A DNA stretch of 64,000 bases, taken from positions 2,232,001 to 2,296,000 of the forward strand of contig CAVYMJ010000006.1 of the NCBI GenBank assembly GCA_963769585.1. The letters are read 5' to 3'. Shown here one piece after another: positions 19,462 to 28,811 of this stretch. The position numbers were made by a program, and so were the translations under genes. Source of the DNA: SSC3 sp963769585. GTDB lineage: Bacteria; Actinomycetota; Actinomycetes; Propionibacteriales; Nocardioidaceae. The notes below the pieces were generated by a model, which ran no database searches, had not been told where the DNA came from, and worked only from the letters and a program-made list of their open reading frames with translations. The stretch's first letter is position 1; each line of letters begins with the position of its first letter.

Positions 19462-20658
19462 TCAGCTGCGGCGCACCTGCGCCGCGAGTGGCCCCGAGAG
19501 GTCGCCGTTCGGCTCGACGGCCACGTCGGCGAGCCCCAGCCAGCCGGCCAGGTCAGCCAGCTCCGCGGCGAGCTCGGCCGCTGTCTGGGGGGGTGCGTCC
19601 GGCTCCGCGAAGGCGCCTTTGACCAGCAGACGCCCCCCGGCGCGGTCGGCTTTGAGGTCCACGCGCGCGACGATCCTCTCGCCCAACAGGAATGGGAGGA
19701 CGTAGTAGCCGTGCACGCGCTTGCCCTGCGGGACGTAGATCTCGATCCGGTAGAAGAAGTCGAAGAGCCTCTCGGTGCGCTCCCGTTCCCAGACCAGCGG
19801 GTCGAACGGGCTGAGCAGGGCCCGCGCGGCGACACGCCGAGGAACCCGCGCGTCGCGATGCAGGTACGCCGGCCGGGCCCAGCCCTGGACCGTGACCGGA
19901 ACCAGTTCGCCTGTCTCGACGAGCCGGTCCACCGCCCCTTTGGTGGTGTCGGCCCGCATCCGGTAGTAGTCGGCAAGACATCGGATGGTCGCCACACCGT
20001 GCGACGTTGCGGCGCGACGCACCAGCTCCAGCGCCGCCTCGTCGCGGGTGAGCTCGGGCTGGTCGAGCACTGCGTGCGGAATGACCCGCTCCGGCAGGTC
20101 GTAGACCCGCTCGAACTGGCTGTTGCGACCGGCCACCGCGAGGTCGCCGACCGCGAAGAGGTACTCCAGGGCCTTCTTGGTCTCCGACCAGTTCCACCCC
20201 CAGTGCTCCTTGCGACGGGGCAGGCCGTCGTCGAGGTCACGGGCAGTCTTCGCCCCATCCACCCGGACCTCGTCGAGCAGAGACGAGACCAGGGTCGGGT
20301 TGTGGCGCAGCACCTCCCACTGATGGCCCTCGGCGCGGAACCGCTCCATCCGGGGCCTCATCATCGGCCAGAGCTCGACCGGCATGAAGGCGGCTACGTG
20401 GGCCCAGTACTCGACCAGGCGGCGCGGGCTCCTCCCGGAGGCCCGATGCAGCAGCTCGACGTCGTAGGCACCCATCCGGGAGTAGAGCGGCATGTAGTGC
20501 GCGCGTGCCAGGACGTTGACCGAGTCGATCTGCAGCACGCCGGTGCGGCCGACCGTCCGCGTGAGCGTGCGCAGGGTGGCTGGCTGGTGGCGCCGGTCCA
20601 GGAACCCCTGGGCGGCCAGGGTGACACGCCGCGCCTGGGCGGTGCTCAGCGACTGCAT
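19462..20658 (-). CDS. winged-helix DNA glycosylase, YcaQ/AlkX-like (HTH_42)
   Basis: A 398-residue protein of the HTH_42 family, whose characterised members (E. coli YcaQ, Streptomyces AlkZ) remove alkylated bases, including in interstrand crosslinks. The catalytic Q-x-D/Q motif is visible as Q43-I44-D45 in V-L-Q-I-D-S-V-N-V-L-A-R-A-H. W-G-W-N-W-S-E-T-K-K-A-L-E-Y-L-F and the C-terminal L-S-P-F-D-P-L-V-W-E-R-E-R-T-E-R-L-F-(D)-F motifs also match. The aspartate points to the YcaQ/AlkX branch. I chose ATG 20658, with TAGCGT at -13 to -8 and no Shine-Dalgarno site; an upstream ATG at 20676 also fits the frame. Confidence 0.85.
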   Translation of the reverse strand: MQSLSTAQARRVTLAAQGFLDRRHQPATLRTLTRTVGRTGVLQIDSVNVLARAHYMPLYSRMGAYDVELLHRASGRSPRRLVEYWAHVAAFMPVELWPMMRPRMERFRAEGHQWEVLRHNPTLVSSLLDEVRVDGAKTARDLDDGLPRRKEHWGWNWSETKKALEYLFAVGDLAVAGRNSQFERVYDLPERVIPHAVLDQPELTRDEAALELVRRAATSHGVATIRCLADYYRMRADTTKGAVDRLVETGELVPVTVQGWARPAYLHRDARVPRRVAARALLSPFDPLVWERERTERLFDFFYRIEIYVPQGKRVHGYYVLPFLLGERIVARVDLKADRAGGRLLVKGAFAEPDAPPQTAAELAAELADLAGWLGLADVAVEPNGDLSGPLAAQVRRS

Positions 20659-20688
20659 GCAGCCAACGCTAGCCACCGCCGCCGACGT

Positions 20689-21387
20689 TCAGGCGCGCTC
20701 GGGGATGTCGAGCAGCTTCTCCCGTACGGCGTACATCACGGCCTCCATCCGGGAGTGCAGCTGCAGCTTCTCCAAGATGTTGCGGACGTGGTTCTTGACG
20801 GTGTTCTCGCTGATGAAGAGCTGCTTGGCGATCTCGCGGTTGTTCAGGCCCTGCGCGACGTAGCGCAGCACCTCCAGCTCGCGGTCGGTCAGTCTGGGGG
20901 TGGGCACCGCCTGCCGGTCACTGCGCGACATCTGCTTGAACTCGTCGAGCAGTTTGATCGCCATGCTCGGGCTGATCAGCGACTGGCCGTCAGCCACCAG
21001 TCGCACCGCCTGAGCCACCTCGTCGATCGAGGAGTCCTTGAGGAGGTACCCGGAGGCGCCGTTCTTGACCGCGTCGTAGAGGTCCGCCTCCTCGTCGCTG
21101 ACCGTCAGCATGATGATCCGGGCGTTGGGAGCCGCGTCCTTGATGGACTGGCAGGCCTCGATCCCCGACTGCTTGGGCATCCTGACGTCCATCAGCACGA
21201 CGTCCGGCACTGCGCTCGCCACCAGGTCGGCAGCCGCGACGCCGTCACCGGCCTCGCCTACCACCTCGATGTCGGACTCGACGTTCAGCAGCATCGTCAG
21301 GCCGCGTCGGAAGAGCTCCTGGTCGTCGACCACGACGACTCGGATGGGTTCTCCGCCCATTTTGGGACGCTCTTGCACTACCGCCAC
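20689..21387 (-). CDS. NarL/FixJ-family response regulator
   Basis: A 232-residue two-domain regulator. The receiver domain has the acidic pair in V-V-V-V-D-D-Q-E-L-F-R-R-G, the phospho-acceptor Asp67 in V-V-L-M-D-V-R-M-P, and K-D in Y-L-L-K-D-S-S. The LuxR helix-turn-helix at the C terminus has L-T-D-R-E-L-E-V-L-R-Y-V-A-Q-G-L-N-N-R-E-I-A and T-V-K-N-H-V-R-N-I-L-E-K-L. No histidine kinase is adjacent, so its partner is encoded elsewhere. The start may be GTG 21387 or ATG 21360; the latter removes nine residues before the receiver domain. Target genes are unknown. Confidence 0.9.
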   Translation of the reverse strand: MAVVQERPKMGGEPIRVVVVDDQELFRRGLTMLLNVESDIEVVGEAGDGVAAADLVASAVPDVVLMDVRMPKQSGIEACQSIKDAAPNARIIMLTVSDEEADLYDAVKNGASGYLLKDSSIDEVAQAVRLVADGQSLISPSMAIKLLDEFKQMSRSDRQAVPTPRLTDRELEVLRYVAQGLNNREIAKQLFISENTVKNHVRNILEKLQLHSRMEAVMYAVREKLLDIPERA

Positions 21388-21459
21388 ACTGGAATCATGA
21401 CACGACCGGACTAGTCACCGGGGCGGTTTGGGATAGACCGAACGCGTGACACCACAGGG

Positions 21460-22080
21460 TCACTCAAGCTCGAGAGAGATCACGCCGTAGTCATAACCGC
21501 GCCTGCGGTACACCACTGAAGGTCGCTCGTTCTCCTTGTCGACGAACAGGAAGAAGTCGTGACCGACCAGTTCCATCTCGTAGAGAGCCTGGTCAAGAGT
21601 CATCGGGTTGGCTGAGTGAGCCTTCTCGCGTACGACCAGAGGTCCGTCGCCGAGGACGGTGATCGGACCGGCCTGCCGGATCGGCTCGCCGAGCTCCTCG
21701 GTCGCCGCGGTCGGGGCCGTCCCGTTAGACGAAGCGGCGAGGGCCTGGGCCACCGACTGCGGCGTGTGCCTGCCGCGATGGACCTTCTTCCGGTCTGCGG
21801 CGCGGCGCATCTGTCCCGCCATCCTGTCCAGCGCAATGTCCAGCGCGGCCATCTTGTCCTCGGCAGCTGCCTCGGCTCGGATCACCGGACCCTTGGAGAA
21901 GGCGGTCAGCTGTACCCGTACAGCTCGGTCCTGCTGACGCGGGTTGGCTTCCTTCTCGACTTCGACCTCTACCCGGATGACCCGATGATCGTGCTTCTCG
22001 AGCCTGGTCAGCTTCTCCTCGGCATGACTACGGAAACTCTCCGACACCTCGCAGTGCCGACTCTTGACCACGATGTCCAC
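21460..22080 (-). CDS. hpf: long-form ribosome hibernation promoting factor
   Basis: A 206-residue protein that pairs 70S ribosomes into inactive 100S particles in slow-growing cells. The N-terminal ribosome-binding domain begins M-D-I-V-V-K-S-R-H-C-E-V and carries the basic face, with R-R-A-A-D-R-K-K-V-H. A linker rich in A, S and T follows, then the C-terminal dimerisation domain with P-M-T-L-D-Q-A-L-Y-E-M-E-L-V-G-H-D-F-F-L-F. I chose GTG 22080 because GGGAGG lies 8 bases upstream; the frame extends to 22128 without a better site. M. tuberculosis has Rv3241c in the same place beside secA1. Confidence 0.93.
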   Translation of the reverse strand: MDIVVKSRHCEVSESFRSHAEEKLTRLEKHDHRVIRVEVEVEKEANPRQQDRAVRVQLTAFSKGPVIRAEAAAEDKMAALDIALDRMAGQMRRAADRKKVHRGRHTPQSVAQALAASSNGTAPTAATEELGEPIRQAGPITVLGDGPLVVREKAHSANPMTLDQALYEMELVGHDFFLFVDKENERPSVVYRRRGYDYGVISLELE

Positions 22081-22424
22081 TAAAGCCCTCCCGACTGGTT
22101 CGATTGATAGGGCACGATCCCCGGTCACACCTCCACGAGAGGCACGGGGAGCAGTAGAGGAGTCCGTCCGGCCGACCTGGTCTTCGACCCCACAATCGCC
22201 TGCTGAAGCGTTCGCAGCTTGGTGCCACTACTGGCCTTCTCCCCCAGGTCCGACGCGTCTGACGCCGGGCGGGAGGCAGGACTTACGTCTAAGCCGCACC
22301 GTGATCGGCAGACCTTGCGGACTGCCTTACGTGGACCGTTTTGCCTGCGACTGGCATCGGCTAGCCGGCAAGGCAATCGCCTGCCGACGCAACCACGGAC
22401 CCGGACGGACTCCATACACAGACG
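22081..22424. other. 344-bp gene-free region upstream of hpf
   Basis: I see no convincing gene here. It must hold the hpf promoter, but no clear -35/-10 pair stands out on the minus strand. A 16-bp imperfect palindrome (GTCCGACG/CGTCTGAC, 22248-22263, one mismatched pair) is the only notable element. A short minus-strand open frame at 22125-22415 lacks a Shine-Dalgarno site and any recognisable sequence. Confidence 0.5.
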
Positions 22425-23117
22425 TTAGTCGCCCTGGGAGTGAATCGGTAGTGAACCTTGCGAGCGCCTGCGTTGGGTAGCCGCGACCACGGCGATTCCA
22501 GCCACGGTCACCCCCGCCACCTCGAGCGCTCGCTGCGCCTCCCGCACGGTCGCCCCGGTGGTGACCACGTCGTCCACGACCACCACAGGGCCGGCCCGGG
22601 CGGGCGCCCGCGCCCGCATGGCCCCGGAGAGGTTCGCGTGCCGGGCCTGCGTGCCCAGGCCAGCCTGGTCCGCGGGCTGGTGGACGGTCTGAAGCAGGCG
22701 GGCCACGGAGACCTGCCGGCCCTGTCTGCGCAGCCACGCGGCCGCTTCCCTGCTCAGCCGTAGCAGCGGGTCGTGTCCCCGCCGGCGGACGACCGGGCGC
22801 GCCGAGGGAACCGGGACCAAGATCACCGCACCGGTGGGTGCCAACGCCGCGACGGCGCCGGCCAGGACACGTCCCAAGGGGGCGGCGAGAGCGAGCCGCT
22901 GACGCTCCTTATGCGCGTTGACCATCGCCTTGAGGGCGCCCTCGTAGGATCCGGCGGCCAGGACCGGCGCGAGTCCGTCGGGTGTCGGCGTGGGCATGCT
23001 GACCCGTCCACCGCGAGGGAGGGCCCCTGCGCAGGGCCCGCACAGCGCGCGGCCCGGGACTCCACACACTGCGCAACAGGAGCCCAGAAGCAGGTCGAGC
23101 GCGGCATCGAGCATCAC
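22425..23117 (-). CDS. comF: ComF-family phosphoribosyltransferase-like protein
   Basis: A 230-residue ComF/GntX-type protein. An N-terminal zinc-ribbon-like segment has C-C-A-V-C-G and C-G-P-C (residues 14-29). The C-terminal phosphoribosyltransferase fold has the PRPP-binding motif V-V-V-V-D-D-V-V-T-T-G-A-T at 178-190, and R-R-R-G-H-D-P mid-protein matches the conserved R-x-R-G-x-(N/D) motif. ComF acts in DNA uptake in naturally competent species; in actinobacteria the role is unproven. It follows lpqB by 65 bases and probably belongs to that run. Two ATGs (23117, 23114) are possible starts. Confidence 0.85.
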   Translation of the reverse strand: MMLDAALDLLLGSCCAVCGVPGRALCGPCAGALPRGGRVSMPTPTPDGLAPVLAAGSYEGALKAMVNAHKERQRLALAAPLGRVLAGAVAALAPTGAVILVPVPSARPVVRRRGHDPLLRLSREAAAWLRRQGRQVSVARLLQTVHQPADQAGLGTQARHANLSGAMRARAPARAGPVVVVDDVVTTGATVREAQRALEVAGVTVAGIAVVAATQRRRSQGSLPIHSQGD

Positions 23118-23182
23118 CGGGCCAGCCTGGTCGCGCGGCCGTGGGCGGCCAAGCCCGCGGGGGCCGACCTGTGGAGGACGCG

Positions 23183-24919
23183 TCAGCCCGGGAACGAAGG
23201 AGCCAGCAACCCGTCGGGCAGGGCGGCGGGCGCCCAGTGCCCGGTGGCCGAGACGGCGTACAGGCGGCCCCCGCGCGTCCGAAGGTAGACCGGCGCTGCG
23301 ACACCCGGCCAGGTGACCAGCCGGTCGGCACCCTTGAACAGCGGCTCCAGACTCGACCCGGAGCTGAGGGCTGACGAGCCGTCGACGCTGGCCAGGACGA
23401 TCTGGGAGGCGTTGGACCCCAGGCGGACCAGAACGCCCAGCGTGGCCGGGGTCATCCAGGCGACGTCGACAGCCCGTCCGGCCGACTCCTGGCCGAAAGA
23501 CACCGGCGCGGCCCGCCGTACCCGGGTCGGGCGTCCATCCTCCGAACGGCTCACCCGCGCCAGGACGACGTTGCCGTCCACTACAGCTGCCAGGCGTGTC
23601 CCGTCCCGGGACACGGTGAACGCAGAGACGTCGGCCGAGGTGATCCCCGGCGCCTTGAGCGCGCGAGAGCCGTCGACGGTCAGCCTCGCCCCGCGGTCGG
23701 TGCGGTCAACCAGCCAGAGGTGGCCGAACACGTCGTACACGGGCCGGAGCAGGTCGTTGCCGGCGTAGACCTGTCTGGGTCGGGCCGGCTGCCCTCCGGC
23801 AGCTGGGGGCACTGCCGACAGAGCCCTGCGGCCGTCGGCCGTGACAGCGGTGAACCGAGTGTCACTGCTGCTCTCGTCCAGCGAGATCCCCAGCGAGCGC
23901 AGCGGCGTGCCGCGGTAGGCGGCCGAGGTTTCGGTGAGCTCGCCGTCAGACTCCACGACCACCTCGCCCTCGAGCACCGCGAACAGGTCTGAGTTGGCGT
24001 TGGGCAGCGACGGGTCGTACGACGACCAGCCGAACAGGCTGCGCGCCGAGGCGCCCGTGGTCGGGTCGACCGGCGCACCGTCCACGGTGACCCGCATCTT
24101 CTGCAGGCCGGGCACCTGGCGCAGCGTCCAAGCCAGCTGTGCCATGGCGAGGTCGCGCTGGCGCGTGTCGGTCTCGAGGATCTCCTTGCTCAGCGGCACG
24201 TCGGCCACGCCGTCCTTGACGGGAAGCGCCCGCTCGAGAGTGGTTCCGGCCGGGAAGAACGTGCGCTCGACCGACTTCAGGCCCGGGTCGGGACCCGCTA
24301 GAAGCCCGGAGACCAGGAGACCCGGGGTCTCCACCCCCGTCGGGAGGTAGACGGGCTCGGGTACCAGCACCCGGGCAGAGGGGTCGAAGAAGTGCAGGTC
24401 GTAGCGGACGAACCTGGTATCGAAGTGCGTGCGCGAGACGATGAGGGCATCAGGCGGGTCGGTGATGCGCCACTGGTCTCCCTCCCTGGCCAGCTGCAGG
24501 TCGAAGCTCACCCCCTCGGCGCCCGACGGGTCGCCCAGCCAGCTCCCGCGTGAGTTGAGCTGGACGCTCGCACCGAGCGTGACCAACGCCCGGCCACCGC
24601 TGATCGTGGTCTCCAGCGACCCGTCGTCGTAGACGATCGTGCGTCGGCTGGGAGCCCAGGTCTTCCTCGCCTCGGCCGTCAAGAAGCTTCGCGCTGCGGC
24701 GAAGGTCAGTGGGGTCTCACGCAGCGCATCGAGGAAGCCCGCAACGACTGCGCCGGGACCGTCGCCGGAGCGTGGGCCTTCAGGGTTGTAGTCGAACGTG
24801 CCGGGCTCCGGCGCCCCCACCTCGGTGGGGCCGCTGCTTACCGGTCCCTCCTCGGGGAGGGTGACGCAACCGGTCAGGGCAAGGACGCCTAGCAGGACCA
24901 GGACGAGTGGGCGCCTCAT
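23183..24919 (-). CDS. lpqB: lipoprotein LpqB, partner of the MtrAB system
   Basis: A 578-residue secreted lipoprotein. The signal peptide ends in the lipobox L-T-G-C with Cys18 as the lipidation site. A GerMN domain follows (about residues 190-310), then a C-terminal beta-propeller-like region. In mycobacteria LpqB binds the outer domain of MtrB and tunes MtrA phosphorylation. ATG 24919 overlaps the mtrB stop by four bases, so mtrA-mtrB-lpqB is one coupled unit, as in other actinobacteria. An in-frame extension to 25045 is an artefact of GC-rich sequence. Confidence 0.95.
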   Translation of the reverse strand: MRRPLVLVLLGVLALTGCVTLPEEGPVSSGPTEVGAPEPGTFDYNPEGPRSGDGPGAVVAGFLDALRETPLTFAAARSFLTAEARKTWAPSRRTIVYDDGSLETTISGGRALVTLGASVQLNSRGSWLGDPSGAEGVSFDLQLAREGDQWRITDPPDALIVSRTHFDTRFVRYDLHFFDPSARVLVPEPVYLPTGVETPGLLVSGLLAGPDPGLKSVERTFFPAGTTLERALPVKDGVADVPLSKEILETDTRQRDLAMAQLAWTLRQVPGLQKMRVTVDGAPVDPTTGASARSLFGWSSYDPSLPNANSDLFAVLEGEVVVESDGELTETSAAYRGTPLRSLGISLDESSSDTRFTAVTADGRRALSAVPPAAGGQPARPRQVYAGNDLLRPVYDVFGHLWLVDRTDRGARLTVDGSRALKAPGITSADVSAFTVSRDGTRLAAVVDGNVVLARVSRSEDGRPTRVRRAAPVSFGQESAGRAVDVAWMTPATLGVLVRLGSNASQIVLASVDGSSALSSGSSLEPLFKGADRLVTWPGVAAPVYLRTRGGRLYAVSATGHWAPAALPDGLLAPSFPG

Positions 24920-26514
24920 GACGCGCCCGCCGGATGGACGTCGGAGTCCTCGGGGACGAGCGGGATGGGGCTGTTCACGATCGGGTCCCCGGCTTGGCGG
25001 GGGAGGGTGAGCCGGAACTGCGTCCCCTTGCCCGGGTCGCCCCACGCCTGGAGCCAGCCGCCGTGCAGCCGTGCATCCTCCAACGAGATGGACAGGCCCA
25101 GGCCGGTGCCGCCGGTGGTACGTGCCCGAGCCGGGTCCGCGCGCCAGAAGCGGTTGAACACCCGGACCTCGTCGCCCGGCTTCAGTCCTACCCCGTAGTC
25201 CCGCACCGCGAGGGCCGCCGAGTGCTCGTTGGCGTCGAGGAGGATGACCACGTCGGAGCTGTCTGCATAGTCGATCGCGTTGGTGACCAGGTTACGAACG
25301 ATCCGCTCCACCCGGCGGACGTCCACCTCCGCTACACAGGGTCGCTCTCCGGAACGGACCACGACGTGGGTTCCGCGTGCCTCCGCCAGGGCACTGGTGG
25401 ACTCGACGACCCGGTGGGCCACATCCGCGAGGTTGACGTCCTCGAGCTCGAGGGCGGCCGCGCCTGCGTCGAACCTGCTGATCTCGAGCAGGTCGGAGAG
25501 CAACGCCTCGAACCGGTCGAGCTCGTGCTGCAGCAGCTCGGCGGCCCGTGCCGTGACCGGGTCGAACCTCAGCCGGGCGTCGTGCAGCACGTCACCGGCC
25601 ATCCGGACGGTTGTCAGCGGCGTGCGGAGCTCGTGCGAGACATCCGAGACGAACCGCCGTTGCGAGGCGGACATGTCCTCGAGCTTGCGGATCTGCTTCT
25701 GCAGAGAGGAGGCCATCTGGTTGAAGGACGTGCCGAGGCGGGCGATGTCGTCGTCGCCGCGCACGTGCATGCGTTCCTCGAGACGGCCAGAAGCCAGCCG
25801 CTCGGCCACGCGGCGGGCGAGCCGCACGGGGGTGACGACCTGCCGGGTCACCAGCCAGGTCAGCGCAGCCACCAGCAGCAGGAGAAGGGCACCGCTGGTG
25901 AGCAGCGCCCGTCGTACCAGGCCGAGCGTCTGCTGCTCGTCGGCCATGGGAAACAGGTAGTAGACCACGTACGTGCCGCCGTCGGCCGGCAGCAGCAGCC
26001 GGGAGCCGGCCGCTACGCCAGGAACCGCGCTGCGGCCCGAGTCCGGGCGGTACTCGATCTTCGTGTAGGTCCAGGAGATCCCGGTCTGTCCCTCGGCCTG
26101 CACGGTGGAACGCAGGCTTGCCGGCACGCTGTCGGCGAGGACGCCGCGGCTGGTGCTGACCCCGCCGCTGCGGATCGCCCCGTCCGGCTCCTGGCTGACC
26201 GGCCCGGCGATGACGACGTCGTAGCCCTGGGCCGAGCCGCGCGCCACGATGCTCGAGACCAGCTCGGTCAGCTGGGTAGGCGCGTCGAAGTCCCGGCTGC
26301 TCGCCGCCCGGAGCCGGTCCTCGGCATCCTGGATGCCCCGGGTCGCCTCCGCGACCGACGCCTCGGCCCGGCTGCTCACCAGGCCGTCGGTGATCTGGCG
26401 CAACAGGGTCCACCCGACCAACGAGACGACCAGAGCCGACAGGAGCACGGTGCTCATCACCACGCGAGCCTGGATGGACCTCCGCCAGATGCCGGCGACG
26501 CGGCTGAGCTTCAT
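24916..26514 (-). CDS. mtrB: sensor histidine kinase MtrB
   Basis: A 532-residue membrane kinase. One membrane segment lies near residues 17-38 and a second near 205-225, framing an extracytoplasmic sensor domain. A HAMP domain follows, then the HisKA domain with phospho-acceptor His294 in F-V-S-D-V-S-H-E-L-R-T-P-L, then HATPase_c motifs N-L-V-T-N-A-I-D-Y-A (N box), D-Y-G-V-G-L (G1) and G-G-T-G-L-G-L-S-I (G2). It phosphorylates MtrA and links the state of the wall and septum to gene expression. ATG 26514 lies four bases after the mtrA stop. Confidence 0.96.
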   Translation of the reverse strand: MKLSRVAGIWRRSIQARVVMSTVLLSALVVSLVGWTLLRQITDGLVSSRAEASVAEATRGIQDAEDRLRAASSRDFDAPTQLTELVSSIVARGSAQGYDVVIAGPVSQEPDGAIRSGGVSTSRGVLADSVPASLRSTVQAEGQTGISWTYTKIEYRPDSGRSAVPGVAAGSRLLLPADGGTYVVYYLFPMADEQQTLGLVRRALLTSGALLLLLVAALTWLVTRQVVTPVRLARRVAERLASGRLEERMHVRGDDDIARLGTSFNQMASSLQKQIRKLEDMSASQRRFVSDVSHELRTPLTTVRMAGDVLHDARLRFDPVTARAAELLQHELDRFEALLSDLLEISRFDAGAAALELEDVNLADVAHRVVESTSALAEARGTHVVVRSGERPCVAEVDVRRVERIVRNLVTNAIDYADSSDVVILLDANEHSAALAVRDYGVGLKPGDEVRVFNRFWRADPARARTTGGTGLGLSISLEDARLHGGWLQAWGDPGKGTQFRLTLPRQAGDPIVNSPIPLVPEDSDVHPAGAS

Positions 26515-26518
26515 AAGT

Positions 26519-27211
26519 CTAGGAGACGCCGGCCTTGTAACCGACGCCGCGGACGGTGACCACGATCTCCGGGTTCTCGGGGTCGTGCTCCACCTTCGAG
26601 CGGAGCCGCTGGACGTGGACGTTGACCAGCCTGGTGTCCGCTGCGTGCCGGTAGCCCCAGACCTGCTCGAGGAGCACCTCACGGGTGAAGACCTGCCAGG
26701 GCTTGCGGGCCAGACAGACAAGGAGGTCGAACTCGAGAGGCGTGAGGTTGATCGAGGTGGTGTCCCGGGTGACGCTGTGCCCGGCGACGTCGATCGTGAG
26801 GTCGCCGATGGTCAGCGACTCGGGACCCGTCTCGGTGGTGCGCCTGACGCGAGCCCGGATCCGCGCGACCAGCTCCTTGGGCTTGAACGGCTTGACGACG
26901 TAGTCGTCGGCCCCTGACTCGAGGCCGACGACCACGTCGATCGTGTCGCTCTTGGCGGTAAGCATCACGATGGGGACTCCGGACTCGGCCCGAATCTCGC
27001 GACATACGTCGATGCCGTCGCGCCCGGGCAGCATCAGGTCGAGCAGCACCAGGTCCGGCCGGTAGTCGCGGAAGGCCGCGACCGCCCGGTCCCCGGTGGA
27101 GCACACCCGGGAGTCGAACCCTTCGTTGCGAAGCACGATGGAGAGCATCTCGGCGAGGGCCGCGTCGTCATCGACGACGAGGACCCTCCCCCTGCTCGAG
27201 TGCTCGACCAA
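26519..27211 (-). CDS. mtrA: response regulator MtrA
   Basis: A 230-residue OmpR-type regulator. The receiver has D-D-D at residues 14-16, phospho-acceptor Asp58 in L-V-L-L-D-L-M-L-P and K-P-F-K-P-K-E-L. The C-terminal winged helix has L-T-P-L-E-F-D-L-L-V-C-L-A and R-L-V-N-V-H-V-Q-R-L-R-S-K-V-E. In mycobacteria and Streptomyces, MtrA controls cell division, wall hydrolases and oriC, binding tandem GTNAC-type repeats. The only start codon fitting the family length is TTG 27211, with AAGGA 10 bases upstream. The frame runs open far upstream through ahcY as a shadow. Candidate MtrA boxes lie at 47436 and 55886. Confidence 0.95.
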   Translation of the reverse strand: MVEHSSRGRVLVVDDDAALAEMLSIVLRNEGFDSRVCSTGDRAVAAFRDYRPDLVLLDLMLPGRDGIDVCREIRAESGVPIVMLTAKSDTIDVVVGLESGADDYVVKPFKPKELVARIRARVRRTTETGPESLTIGDLTIDVAGHSVTRDTTSINLTPLEFDLLVCLARKPWQVFTREVLLEQVWGYRHAADTRLVNVHVQRLRSKVEHDPENPEIVVTVRGVGYKAGVS

Positions 27212-27237
27212 TGCCGACCGTTCCTTGGGTTCGTGAA

Positions 27238-28680
27238 TCAGTAGCGGTAGTGGTCCGGCTTGTACGGACCGTCCACGGAGATCCCGAGGTAGGACGCCTG
27301 GTCGTCGGTGAGCGTGGTCAGCGAGACACCCAGCGAGTCCAGGTGTAGCCGCGCGACCTCCTCGTCGAGGTGCTTGGGCAGCACGTAGACGCCGACCGGG
27401 TACTCGTCGAGCTTGGTGAACAGCTCGATCTGGGCGAGGACCTGGTTGGTGAAGGAGTTCGACATCACGAACGACGGGTGTCCGGTCGCGTTGCCGAGGT
27501 TCATCAGGCGACCCTCGGACAGCACGATGATCGAACGACCGCCGTACTCGTTCTCCTGCGGGAACGTCCACAGGTCGACCTGCGGCTTGACGTTCTTGCG
27601 CTCGGCGACGCCCGGCGCCTCGAGGCCGGCCATGTCGATCTCGTTGTCGAAGTGACCGATGTTGCCGACGATCGCGTTGTGCTTCATCCGCTTCATCTGG
27701 GCGACCGTGAGGACGTCCTTGTTGCCGGTCGCCGTGATGATGATGTCGGCGGTCGGGATGACCTCGTCCAGCGTGGCGACCTGGTAACCGTCCATCGCGG
27801 CCTGGAGCGCGCAGATCGGGTCGATCTCGGTGACGATGACACGAGCGCCTTGCCCCTTGAGCGACTCGGCGCAGCCCTTGCCGACGTCGCCGTAGCCACA
27901 GACCACGGCGACCTTGCCGCCGATGAGGACGTCGGTGGCGCGGTTGAGACCGTCGATCAGGGAGTGGCGGCAGCCGTACTTGTTGTCGAACTTCGACTTC
28001 GTCACCGAGTCGTTGACGTTGATGCCCGGGAAGAGCAGCGAGCCTTCGTTCATCATCTCGTAGAGACGGTGCACGCCGGTCGTGGTCTCTTCGGTGACAC
28101 CCATGATCTGGTTGGCGATCTGGGTCCATCGGTCGGTCGACTCGGCCAGGCTGGCGTTGAGGACGTCGAAGATGACCTTCTGCTCGTGGCTGGTCGCCGT
28201 GGCCGGGTCAGGCGCCTTCCCCGACTTCTCGGCCTGCACGCCCAGGTGAACCAGGAGGGTGGCGTCGCCGCCGTCGTCCAGGATCATGTTGGGGCTCGCC
28301 TCGGGCCATTCCAGGATCTGGCGGGTGCACCACCAGTACTCCTCGAGCGACTCGCCCTTCCAGGCGAACACCGGGACGCCCTGGGGGTTGTCGACAGTCC
28401 CCTCTGGCCCCACGACCACCGCGGCTGCGGCGTGGTCCTGGGTGGAGAAGATGTTGCAGGAGGCCCAGCGGACCTCGGCGCCCAGCGCGGTGAGGGTCTC
28501 GATGAGAACCGCGGTCTGGATGGTCATGTGCAGAGAACCGGCAATGCGGGCACCCGACAGCGGCTTGCTGTCGCCGTACCGCTCGCGCATCGCCATCAGG
28601 CCGGGCATCTCGTGCTCGGCGAGCAGGATCTCGGTCCGGCCGTAGTCGGCCAGGCTCAGATCGGCAACCTTGTAGTCCAT
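27238..28680 (-). CDS. ahcY: adenosylhomocysteinase (S-adenosylhomocysteine hydrolase)
   Basis: A 480-residue cytosolic enzyme that splits S-adenosylhomocysteine to adenosine and homocysteine, clearing the product of methylation reactions. It starts M-D-Y-K-V-A-D-L-S-L-A at ATG 28680, with GAGG 6 bases upstream. The NAD-binding G-Y-G-D-V-G-K-G is present, as are the substrate segment K-S-K-F-D-N-x-Y-G and the C-terminal K-P-D-H-Y-R-Y. I looked for an SAH riboswitch in the 131-base leader and saw no match. It is 26 bases upstream of mtrA and probably on the same transcript. Confidence 0.97.
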   Translation of the reverse strand: MDYKVADLSLADYGRTEILLAEHEMPGLMAMRERYGDSKPLSGARIAGSLHMTIQTAVLIETLTALGAEVRWASCNIFSTQDHAAAAVVVGPEGTVDNPQGVPVFAWKGESLEEYWWCTRQILEWPEASPNMILDDGGDATLLVHLGVQAEKSGKAPDPATATSHEQKVIFDVLNASLAESTDRWTQIANQIMGVTEETTTGVHRLYEMMNEGSLLFPGINVNDSVTKSKFDNKYGCRHSLIDGLNRATDVLIGGKVAVVCGYGDVGKGCAESLKGQGARVIVTEIDPICALQAAMDGYQVATLDEVIPTADIIITATGNKDVLTVAQMKRMKHNAIVGNIGHFDNEIDMAGLEAPGVAERKNVKPQVDLWTFPQENEYGGRSIIVLSEGRLMNLGNATGHPSFVMSNSFTNQVLAQIELFTKLDEYPVGVYVLPKHLDEEVARLHLDSLGVSLTTLTDDQASYLGISVDGPYKPDHYRY

Positions 28681-28811
28681 GAGTACCTCGTGCGTGAAGT
28701 GTGTGTGCCTGCGGCGCATCTGCGCTCGTCGGGATCTCCCGCGCAAACTGTGTTGCCACGACAGCCTACCTGTGAGGTGGGCCTGAGCCTGAATCCAGCG
28801 TGGGACCGGGC

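Noticed and set aside
19363..21414. Plus-strand 683-residue open frame running opposite two minus-strand genes
   Set aside because: It spans the glycosylase and response-regulator genes and the tandem repeat; no domain, so a shadow.
22125..22415. Minus-strand 96-residue open frame upstream of hpf
   Set aside because: No ribosome site, no family resemblance, R/S/P-rich translation; treated as intergenic.
27212..28129. In-frame upstream extension of mtrA
   Set aside because: Lies within ahcY in another frame; family length and AAGGA site place the start at TTG 27211.
28681..28811. Possible SAH riboswitch before ahcY
   Set aside because: I compared the leader with the SAH motif as I know it and found no matching conserved core; a covariance-model search would settle it.
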